Positions 13,501-23,131 of a DNA stretch of 64,000 nt are shown one piece after another. The position numbers and the translations under genes are program-made. The stretch comes from Phaffia rhodozyma (Eukaryota > Basidiomycota > Tremellomycetes > Cystofilobasidiales > Mrakiaceae), in contig JACGZH010000001.1 in NCBI GenBank assembly GCA_014706385.1, positions 2,403,501 to 2,467,500 on the forward strand. Direction: 5' to 3'. Below the pieces are notes generated by a model. The model had not been told where the DNA came from. It searched no databases and was given only the letters and a program-made list of their open reading frames with translations. Position 1 is the first letter of the stretch. Every line of letters starts with the position of its first letter.

Positions 13501-15125
13501 TCAGAACGAAACCTGAGGGCTCTGAAGGTACTATTCGACCCTAGAAAAGGTACTTACATCCCCAATTACATCATTCGGGCTAAAGACCTTGCTTTTGCCT
13601 TTTGCTTCTTTAGCATATACATTTGGAGTCACCCCTAAAACACCCTGCCAATACAATTCACCCGAGCGCTGTTGAATAGTTGCTTGCAGGGCTGGATCTA
13701 CTCTGGGTTTCTTCCGGGGTGCTTCGAACGAGGTGGCTGTTGCGCTAATGATATAGTTGCTCGTTGATTTAGGAGCGGGTGTAGGTGGATGAACTTCATA
13801 GGGAACAGGTTTTGGTGAAGAATTAAAACCAGAAGAAGAGGATTGCCTAGCCTGAGCCCTGGCCAGCCGCTCGGCTTCCATCTGAGCCCGAGATGGTATA
13901 GACAAGCTCTGGGGATTGGTTCGCGGTTTAGAGCTCGCCTCGTCTTTATTCCTTCCTTCGAAACTAGTGCTGGATGTCCTCTCGAGCGCCTTCTGCGCTC
14001 CAACCAGTGGTATTGCCCTGACCGTTAATTGGGGATTTGAAACAAGACTAATGGCATCTTCTCTCCTGCCAGCCTCCTCTTGTTCATCATCAGGATCGCT
14101 ATAAAAGAGAGAATCTTTGGCCATCGAAGTACTGGCTGCGTGGGGTGTTGTCACAGAAGCAGGGGTTAACTCTCCAAAGCTGCCTCTTTTCTTACTTCGT
14201 GCGATTAAAACGGCACGTCTTCTCTCTTCTTGTTCCTCCCTCTTGCGCTGAGACAGCAGGCGCGAGTCGTCAACATCCGAGGCAGAACAATCTGCACGGG
14301 AGGGACTGGAAGACGTTTCGAAGACTGAACTTGATCGGCGCGGGCGTTTCAAGTTGGAAGACTCTGGTTTCTCTGAGCGCGTACGATTTTCAATCAGAGA
14401 CGCTTGTATGGCTCTGATGAGCAATGAATGGAGAGTGGTGAGAAGGATAAGTCAGAAAGCGGTTGAAGCGAAAATAATAGTTTGACACGTACATCCGAAG
14501 AGCCTGTGCTTCCTCTTCCTCTGTCTGAGGTCTGGATTTTCTAACTCTTTGTTCGAGTTCCTCGGCCTCCTTCGACAACTTCATTGCGCTTTGGAGAGTG
14601 AAAGAAGGAGTGAGCAGTGAGCAATCCCGGATAGATTGTTCCCGGATGATAAGGAGTCGACTGACAAATTGAGTTCGGCATCCATCTCAGGTTCAAAAAA
14701 TGCATCGCTGTTCGATGTATATGTGGTATCTACTGTGTAATCAGATTCAAGAGATTGGGAAAGAAATCGACGGTCAGGACGAGTATTGAGATGTCTGTAT
14801 ACTCTTTATAAGAAGTCACATCAACCTTCAGGACTTATATCGTCTGACAAATCTGAAGTTAGATCAATGACATCGTCGGTCTCTCTGGCAGTAGTTTGCA
14901 CAGTTCTAGAGTGTCGTACTTGGGCTGGAAGATCCGTATCTGAAAGATAAATCACCGAGTCGTCTTCTTCGTTGTCATCCGTACGACCGGGCTGGGTTCC
15001 GGTCAAAGACATGTTGATCGCACTAGACAACAGGAAATACCAGACGACGGTCAGCTCAACATGCTGGTATCCTCGAAACACACATCTACGAGCACTTACT
15101 GTGCCAGCTGCTCGTCCTCATCCAT
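10517..15125 (-). CDS. TDP1: Tyrosyl-DNA phosphodiesterase 1 with two N-terminal UIMs
   Basis: Nuclear phospholipase-D-fold enzyme that removes tyrosyl and other 3' adducts left by topoisomerase I. Catalytic landmarks: LFMGACHMK near 13050 (first H-x-K), LFYKDGRMRTVITSANFMGF near 12800 (its Asn), VMMHIKVRPSL near 11480 (second H-x-K) and GSHNFTQSAWG near 11015 (second Asn). The C-terminus PPRKYLPSDIPW then IQSEADM fits the family. The N-terminal region is disordered and unusual. Exon 1-2 gives MDEDEQLAHAINMSLTG, and exons near 14505 and 14415 join as EEEEAQALRIAIQASLIENR; both match the ubiquitin-interacting motif. DDSVIYLSD and DDVIDLTSD look like SUMO-interacting motifs. There are many introns. 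Divergent from the exchanger gene. The family call is firm; exact exon ends are approximate. Confidence 0.88.
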
Positions 15126-15447
15126 CTGAATCTATAGAAAGGCCTTTGAGATCAAAACTGATGATGTAGGGACCGCAAATCGAATAAGGTGTTGGTGTGT
15201 ATGCGCTGAAAGTGAGGCAGGGACACGTTTGACGAAATTCGCCCGTTCGATTCGTTCACCATCCCAATCAGACCATCCATCTCCCTTTCGGTCTCCTCTC
15301 CGTAGTAGATCTCCCCATCTTGGGTCTCTCAGGATACAAACACACGCCTATAGACAGACAAGGAGAGCATATCCACTGTTGGTTTTCACCTCCTGAGGAA
15401 GTCTTCAGCTTTCTCCGATCATCGCTCGTTATCTCTAGCTGTCCCGA
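15126..15447. other. Divergent promoter region TDP1 / NHX1
   Basis: 322 bp between the two start codons, pyrimidine-rich on the plus strand next to the exchanger start. No TATA box or recognised operator stands out. Confidence 0.4.
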
Positions 15448-18400
15448 ATGTCGTCCAGTGTCATAGCAAACCCGACGCCTGAGGAGGAAGAGACATATTC
15501 CACCTGGGCGCTCACCATCCTCTGCTTTCTTCTTATCGGAGCACTCTGGACTTCATACTACCTTCAAGTTCGCAAGATCAGAGCCATTCATGAGACTGTG
15601 ATCTCTATCTTCGCAGGTATGTTTTCTTCTCGAAAGATACCGCATAGCGTTCAAACTTGAACACACTGTGTCTATAGGTGACATGGCACAACGCTACACT
15701 TCGGGCGTTCTTCGTCTCACAGTTGTAGACGGCTGATGGTCAGAGAGCTGACCATGATATCAAATCCTTCTGATACGTAGGTATGGTTGTAGGCTTAGTC
15801 CTCAAGCTATCACCAGGACACATGATCCGTGAGATGCTGGTGAGTCGGCCGGCTTTGAGACGTTGACGGGACGGGACGGGATAGCATCGATATGGAGGGC
15901 TAACTGCTCCCTCTTGTTTGAATACAACAAACAGGCTTTCAAGCATACCCTGTTCTTCAATGTGCTCCTTCCCCCCATTATTCTGAACTCGGGTTATGAA
16001 CTCAAGCAGGTATACGCGTTTCGTTATATGTGATGCCGTCTGGATTTCCTCAACTCATCACATTTTCGTTCTGTCGGACGTGATCAGGACAACTTCTTTC
16101 GAAACTTTGGGGTTATCCTAACTTTCGCGTTTGCCGGAACATTCATAAGTGCTGTTCGTCCATTTTGCTAATACACCAAGGGAAGCGCTATCATGACTGT
16201 TGCTGAACTCTCCATGCCGTATATCTCCCCAGGTCGGCTTAGGGTAATTATATCCCCTCGTCTTCGCGACTCTCGCATCAACTCGAACTTATTTTCTACA
16301 TACTCTCCTTTCCAGTGTTCTTGTTTACCTATGGTCCTTCACCGGTCTAGAAAACGTGAAGCTCACATTGCTCGAGTGTCTGATTTTCGGATCAACGCTC
16401 TCGGCAACGGACCCCGTCACTATCTTATCGATCTTCAACTCGTACAAAGTCGATCCCAAGCTATACTCGATCATCTTCGGAGAGAGTTTAATCAATGATG
16501 CGGTCTCTATCGTACTTTACGAGTGAGGCTCTCTCATTTCCATGTTCTTTACGTCATGGCGTCTTTACTGACCATACAAATTGATCCGTCTCATGTAAAT
16601 CTTGATAGAACACTCTCTCAATTCAGCGACTCAGACACCCTTCACTTCAGCTCGTTCTTCCACGGAGTGGCCATCTTCTTGCTTCAGTTTAGCATCTCGA
16701 TGGCGCTTGGAGTCGCATCTGGGCTCTTGACATCGCTTGTTCTAAAACACTCTCAACTACGGTTCTATCCGGGCATCGAGAGTTGCCTAGTCACTTTAGT
16801 TGCGTTCACGAGTTATTTCATGAGCACCGGTCTGCACATGTCTGGTACGTGTCCATTTTCAACTACTGTCCTGCGCCCTCATCTGGTTCTTGACAATATT
16901 GACTCGTGAGACGTATCCTCTTACTACATAGGGGTGGTATCGTTGCTTTTCTGCGGAATCACGCTCAAGCATTACGCCTATCATTCAATGTCCCGTCGAA
17001 CACAAAGAACGACGAAGTACATGTTCGCCGTCCTAGCCCAACTATCGGAGAACTTTATATTTATCTACTTAGGACTCGCACTCTTTGCGCAAGAAGTCCA
17101 GGTCTTTAAGCCGCTATTCATCTTGGTAACTGCTGTAAGTGTAAGATACTCTTGATTGGTATTTGAACAACGGTCACCGACCATGTTTTCTCGTGTTTTC
17201 AAATATAGATCTCAGTTATGGCCGCAAGGTATGCTGCTGTTTTTCCTCTATCAGAGATTATCAATTGGGTTTACCATGCCAGAGGTCAACGATATGACGA
17301 ACTCCCTCATTCTTATCAGATGGTCAGTCTACTCGATCTGTGTTGGGCCCTACTAAAGCGTTATACTCATACCCAGACTTGACCTTCGCGTTCTACAGAT
17401 GATGTTCTGGGCTGGCCTTCGAGGAGCCGTCGGTGTGGCGCTCGCTGTAGGACTCACAGGAGAGAACGCGAATGCATTGCGGACGACCGTCCTTGTCGTT
17501 GTTGTACTCACGGTCATTATCTTTGGAGGAACTACCGCTCGTATGCTTGAGGTCTTGGGGATCCGTGTAGGTGTTGAAGAGGCCGATGGTTCGTCGGATG
17601 AAGAAGGTCCGGCCCTTCCGGCACCCTATGGTCCTAGCAGAAACCGAAACGCGTGGAATGATCGCTCCCGGAATTCGTCTTCTTTCCCTAGCTCCAGACG
17701 GTTCGCCGGATCCAATGGCAGAAGTCTTCGACGGGGCGTCTCAGGCGGGTATGAGGATTCGGATAACGATCTTGAGATTGGCGGACTTGGGAATGGTAGC
17801 GGCTATAACTCTCCTCTGACCGGTCCTGGCCAAAGCTCAATCAGGCCGAACGGGTTCCGGACAAGCTCTGGGCTGTATGGTGCTCCGCCCCGGACGGCGA
17901 ATGCGTTGTTAGCCAGTCCTAGCTTCCGAGGCGAGACTAGTTTAGACTCATCTGATGGTGATTTGATAGACGATGAGGAGGAAGATGAGGAAGAGGAGGG
18001 AGAGATGTTCCCCCACGAGGCCGACAACCGATACGACTATTTTGATAACCAAGGATCTCAACCTCAACCCCTGCCGGGTGAGGGAGAAGCAGAGTCGACC
18101 ACACTTCTGGAAGAGGGTAGCCGGGAAGGCATGGTTTTCCGAGATGGCGAGTGGTTCACTTCATTGGATGAGCGATACTTGCTTCCGTTGTTCACGAACT
18201 CGGTTGCCTCAAGGCGACATCACGCGAGGAAGGCATCCCGACGGTCGAACACTCGGCCATCGAGTCCCTCGTTGAGTACGCCTGGGAGTGGAGGCAGTAC
18301 CCCATTAGGCGGAGGGCTCGAGTCAAATAGGGGGCCGGACGATGGGTACACTGGCTCTCCAGACGGAAGTTCGCATGGAACCGGACTTGGATTGTTCAGC

Positions 18401-18781
18401 GGAGGGGTAGGAGGAGTAGCAGGGAACAACGAGGAGGACCTGACTGAGGAGGGTGAGGACAGAGCAGAGGTCGATAGTCAAAACGGGAAGTGTAAGACTG
18501 GGGATTCCAGAGCTACTTTCGGGTAAGTTTGTTCTCTATTCCTTCTTCTGTTGGCTTTTCGATAAGTTTGCTGATCAATGTTATTTCTGACCTTACTACA
18601 ATATGTCTCTTGTTGTTGATATTGTAGAGCATCCATGACGGACTTTTTCAATGGATATCCTTCGTCTCCTAACCCATCGACACCGAACGCTCTGGCGTCA
18701 ACATCGGCATCAGGTGGGACGAGTGTGGAAACCGGGCCAACAAAGTCTAGGAACTCGATGTCCGGTTTCGGAGGTCTCTAA
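15448..18781 (+). CDS. NHX1: Endosomal/vacuolar Na+(K+)/H+ exchanger, Nhx1 type
   Basis: Monovalent cation/proton antiporter of the CPA1 family, expected in endosomal or vacuolar membranes, where it sets luminal pH and ion content. After the N-terminal membrane segment ([16 protein letters not shown]) the exons read [20 protein letters not shown], then [17 protein letters not shown] (the amiloride-region signature), [18 protein letters not shown], and [18 protein letters not shown] with the catalytic Asn-Asp pair. [20 protein letters not shown] and [18 protein letters not shown] follow. The cytosolic tail of about 350 residues is Ser/Gly/Glu-rich and disordered. A final exon after the intron near 18525 ends MSGFGGL. 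Roughly ten introns in the membrane domain contrast with one large 3' exon. Confidence 0.92.
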
Positions 18782-19244
18782 GAAAATCGTCCTATGTTTC
18801 TCTTCTTTATCTCTTCCCTCTCAAATCACTAAGATGGCATGTAGATACCATGGGCTCGAAAGAGGGGCGGGGTAGAACGGATGGACAGAACACCTTTGTA
18901 AACAATCTATTAGATCATTTATCTTCTCTAATCCTAGTTCGTCTCTTCTTATCATATGTCTTTTCATTTTCTCTTCTGTGTGTCATACGTGTGCGCTCTA
19001 CGAAAGATTCTCCATCGACGATTCCAAATATATTCGGAGAGTAGACGAACAAGACGAAGCTGTAAGGCGCGACGGAACTAGCATATGTTAGGGTTGCTTA
19101 TATAGGGTCGGTCGAATCGACTCAGTCGGACAGACTCCACGATCAACACTTTATTCCCATCCCCGTCCGAATGTTGTACGTTGCGACAAATCATTATCCC
19201 TGACCAACCTTCGTCTCTCTACTCAAACGTATACATCAAGAACC
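18782..19244. other. Intergenic region NHX1 3' end to mS35 start
   Basis: 463 bp between two tandem plus-strand genes. It is T-rich in the first half, probably 3' UTR. No other coding potential seen. Confidence 0.4.
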
Positions 19245-20771
19245 ATGCTTGTCAGACGGATTCCTGTGCTTGCTCGTTCTGCTCTCCTCCGATCTACTTT
19301 CACAGCTACCCGATCATACGCCGAAGCTCCTCCTACGAGTCCTTCCCCGGCGGCAACTGCTGCTTCTGCCTCTGCTGAGGTATCTAACTTCAAAGGAAGG
19401 ACAAAGTTGTTTGATGATTTCCAGTATGACGAGACAACTTCGATAGGTCACGAGATGATTCAGAAGGAGAGAGACGCGTTGGCGTTCATGAGAACAGTAG
19501 AGTTGGAGTTACCAAAGCTTCAACGTAAGTTCAGAATCGTTCTTTTTTCTCTTTTCTTTTCTATCTTGAGATTCCAACGTAGCTCGTTCTCTCGTGCTCC
19601 CGTCACGAAAGATGGCTTCTCCGTAGGAGGGACATAGTCCTCTTTTGGATAACACATCGTGCGATTGCCACAACTCGGCTTGAAGATGAGCTCTTATGGA
19701 AAAACTTGAAGCCGACGCTGTTCAACTTTGGGATAAGACGAACTGATCGATCGGCCATTTGCTCAACTTTTGGATTCTTTAGCGCTTCCTTTCGAGCCTC
19801 CTAATGTCGAGGAAGAATATGTTCGATTCCACACTCAAAAGACATGGCCCCTTGAGGAGGAGAGCAAAGAGACGTAGGTCTTTTGTTTTCTTTACTTCCT
19901 CTTCCTCTGTTTCTTTCTTACACACCTACGAACATCGCCAATTAATCTCAACATCCATCAACATCTTCAAAGCTCGGTCGTGACACTTTCGGCTCCTGTT
20001 TGCAAACTTCCCTTCAAATCTCCTGCCGCCAAACACAAGTTCCTCCTCCTCGCTACTCCAGAATTCTATCATCCATTTCGACCGGCCGCGTTTGATCGAA
20101 ACCGACATTTTAAACTAGGAAACACGAGTGCTCCAGCCCTCAAAAACCGACGACATTCTCTACCTGCTGTTCCCCGGCATGTTGAGCAAGCCTCTCATCT
20201 CAGCCGAACCGGACGGCCGGCTGTTCTTGGCGAAGAACAAGCACCTAGGGTAGGAGGTTGGACCCCGGATGAAGTCCGAGAGATGGAGGTCGACAGAGCT
20301 TACAAGCACGGCTTGAAGGATAGGAAAGGCGAAGACGTGGACGGTTGGGTTGTCATCAGGTCGGATTTGTTTAGGTATCAGCTGCAGAACAAAAAGTGGT
20401 GCGAGGATACGCTAAGAAGATTGGTCAAGGAGGCCAATGTACGTTCCGCTCTTTTGTTCTTTCTCTGGTTCTTTTCTTGAACTAACCTCATACAATACCA
20501 ACTTTTCCTTTCTCTTCCACCAAACGCGAATGTTAAAAATCAGGATGAATCTGACATGTTCGCGGATGTACCGCTCGACGTCACGCATTTCACAAGACAG
20601 TTTATGCTTGAGAAACGACGACCGGACGGAAGCAAAGTGTCTATCAGAGATTTCCCAGAAGAGTGGAAGGTGTTCTCAGACTCCGCTGCCGCTACTTCTG
20701 CTTCGGGACCGACTTCTGATTCTGTTCCGGAACCTGTGGCCGGAGAGGAAGACAAGGTTCCGTCGGCTTGA
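19245..20771 (+). CDS. RSM24: Mitochondrial small-subunit ribosomal protein mS35 (Rsm24-like)
   Basis: Structural protein of the mitochondrial ribosome small subunit. The N-terminus MLVRRIPVLARSALLRSTFT is Arg-rich without acidic residues, a typical mitochondrial presequence, followed by SYAEAP. The family core is VTLSAPVCKLPFKSPAAKHK then FLLLATPEF, and after an interval VVIRSDLFRYQLQNKKWCED, TLRRLVKEAN, and then ADVPLDVTHF. Between the two conserved blocks lies an extra segment of roughly 60 residues (about 20080-20260), rich in Arg/His/Pro, that the family usually lacks; it could be an insertion or contain an intron I did not resolve. The ORF ends at 20771 with an Ala/Glu-rich tail. It converges on FES1. 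Confidence 0.8.
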
Positions 20772-20975
20772 ACTGTTCCTGATAGAAAATATAAAATCGA
20801 AGGGACGCAAGGGGGAATGAATTGTCTGATATAATGGGCTCTTCCTGTTTAGTTCTTTGACTGTTGCGTGTGATCGAATCGTTGACGAAACACGGCGCTC
20901 GCCAAATCTATGAAGAGAGCCAGTCGTCGCTTGGCGCATTCTATATGATATTGTCTAAGAACAAGAGATACAACT

Positions 20976-22463
20976 CTATGATCTTTGTAAACTCAACAAC
21001 TTCTCAATCTCTACAGCCTCTTCCTTGCCGACCTCGAATGCCTTCTCCACACCCCCCTGTTCTTTCTTGACGTCAAGCCAATACGTTCCAAACTCTGCTT
21101 TGAGCTCCTCGGTCAATCCGTTCTTCTCCAAGAGCGATATTAACACCCTTCCAGCCTTTTCTTTGTAGTCCGGATCTTCGTTCGCAGGAGGTTCATCCCC
21201 GTCTGCTCCAGCTCTTGGGAAATCGGCCTGTCGGAGAGAATCTAGAACAACTGATGGGATCCCATGTGCTTCGAATGATTTGAGGATAGAAGTGTAGGAT
21301 GGCGAGGGAACCGAAGGAGTGGCTTTGGAAGAATCGGTAGGGAATTCATTCGCTTGGGTTGGAGCGAGCGTCACTGCTGTTGAGCTTGATCGGGGCGTAG
21401 GGTTGGAAGTCGTAGGAGCAGGTCGGAATGTTAAGGTGAATTCAGATGTGGGAGCAGCGACGAGAAGGAGAAGAGTAGAGAGGAGGAAAGCGGTCTTTCG
21501 TCGAATCGTCATTGATGGATCTGAAGAGCATTGTCCGAGTCAAGAAGGGAGCGCTCAGTTTTCTAAATGCGACACAGTTTCTGCAGCACGATAAGAAATC
21601 AACAGATAAATGAAACGCACCACTTAATCCTCCCTTGAGGACTTGCCAACCCCAACCTTCGTGATCGTCCATCCTGCCGATGGCATAGGCATTATGCTTG
21701 AGCGTCCCGCTGAGAGCGTACATGGCTCTTGATCGGGTAGCCTGTGAGCTCTTTGAGACGTGTGCAGGGAGGTGTAGGTCGGATGGAGCAGGAACAGTGG
21801 AGATCAGGGCGAGTAACGTTGGGAGAGGGTTGAGTTTCATAAACTGAAGAAAGACATCGGCAGAGATGTGAACAAGGTCAGTGAGGAAAGAGATAGAGGG
21901 CAGAAGGTGGACACAAACGTGGGCGTAGTCTAGACACATACAGCATTCTGAGCCTGAGCGTTGTTCTGCACGGCTGTTCCACAAACCCAACAAGCATGTT
22001 GTCGAATTTCGTCCTCTGGGTCGATCAAAAGCTCGATGAGGGGTGCCCAGAAGTTCAAGAACTCGAGGTTGTTGGCGTTGTCGATCTGCTCGACGAGCAT
22101 TTCAAAGTTCTCCAAAGCCACAATTCTCTGTTCGACATCATTTCCCTTGTCCGTGGCGGCCGCCATAGCCTCCTTCATGAGTACGGCGTCACTCTTACCC
22201 ATGATGGCTTCGTATAGTGCCGGATCGAGGAGATCCTTTCTTTTTCCGGCTGCGACTTCGGCTGCGACCTGGTGAAGCTCGGAGGCGTCCCCGGAGGCAG
22301 GAACAGAGTTTTCGATTCCCCTAAGAAACGAAAACGAAAGTAATCGTGTGGTGTGAGGTATGTGTATGTGTGATCAGTGAAGCGCCAAAATCGATCCACA
22401 AAACATACTGAGGAGAAGGGTCAATAAAGATCCTTATACACACCATCTAAGAAGAGACTCCAT
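20976..22463 (-). CDS. FES1: Hsp70 nucleotide exchange factor Fes1
   Basis: Cytosolic armadillo-type exchange factor that releases ADP from Hsp70 (the HspBP1 family). Exon 1 is only MESLLRW followed by a GTGTGT donor, the classic Fes1 start. Next come a helical region (ELHQVAAEVAAGKRKDLLDP), LENFEMLVEQIDNANNLEFL and PLIELLIDPEDEIRQHACWV, then CGTAVQNNAQAQNA. After an intron the protein continues FMKLNPLPTLLALIS and ALSGTLKHN, and a last exon has TIRRKTAFLLSTLL. The C-terminal 120 residues include a Ser/Thr/Pro-rich stretch and an acidic helical end. Its promoter holds a heat-shock-type GAAnnTTC pair, which fits the job. Convergent with mS35, divergent from the aminopeptidase. Confidence 0.93.
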
Positions 22464-22599
22464 CTTGTGCTGTGTGTATATGAGTGGGTATGTGTGATAC
22501 GAAAGCTTTTGGTGTTGGTCGTCGGCCGCTAAGTCTCACTTTTGCTCTCGATCGGATTTTGGGATGATCCAAAAAAGAACGGGCAAAAAGAACCGACTA

Positions 22600-22607
22600 G
22601 AAAGTTC
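22600..22607. promoter_or_regulatory. Heat-shock-element-like GAAnnTTC upstream of FES1
   Basis: GAAAGTTC is an inverted GAA/TTC pair, the core of a heat shock element, 137 bp upstream of the FES1 ATG. Additional AGAAC units occur at 22576 and 22589. A cochaperone gene is a plausible Hsf1 target; binding is inferred. Confidence 0.45.
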
Positions 22608-22621
22608 CAGTCGTGATTATG

Positions 22622-22634
22622 TGACGTCACGTGA
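22622..22634. promoter_or_regulatory. Overlapping CRE and E-box palindromes in the FES1/DNPEP divergent region
   Basis: TGACGTCACGTGA contains a perfect CRE (TGACGTCA, 22622-22629) overlapping TCACGTGA (22627-22634) with its CACGTG core. It suggests competition between bZIP/ATF and bHLH factors. It lies 160 bp upstream of FES1 and about 500 bp upstream of the aminopeptidase start. Confidence 0.5.
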
Positions 22635-23131
22635 CATGTGGCCACACCCGGCAGAAACATCCTGACCGCGTTGATATCAAGCCGGATCTTTGTGCATAAG
22701 TGGTCGAGAGGGAGGATGGATGGATGGATGAATGAATGGTGAGACGACTCTACAGATGAGAAGGTGTGCAGAAGAGCGGTACAGATGAGGGTTTGAACAA
22801 GATAGAAGTGAAAAGAGAGGCAGACAGGCAGATGAACAGGAGTACCTCTAGGATAGATACGGTACAGGTAGCGTTGAGGAGAGCAATGAAGGCTCCATGC
22901 GACAATTAGATCCCAGGTGTATGGAAAGAGTTCGCTTCCAGCTGATGGTAGACCCGTTCAGCCTCTTTTATGTTATCCCACCGTCTCCTTCAAACCCGTC
23001 GCAGCCTGTCGCGTACATTGACCCGATCAGAACGAGTGAGAACGGACGAGGTTGATTTAGTTGGTCAACCTGCCACTCGGTTGTGTTCGTCCGCGCTCAC
23101 TTGACGCCAACACACGTAGTTGTATCAAACA

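Larger units (their letters stand above)
22464..23131. other. Divergent intergenic region FES1 / aspartyl aminopeptidase
   Basis: 668 bp with the heat-shock-like and CRE/E-box sites in the FES1-proximal part and a short GGATGGATGGATG run near 22718. The aminopeptidase-proximal 300 bp shows no clear TATA box. No ORF here has recognisable similarity. Confidence 0.4.
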
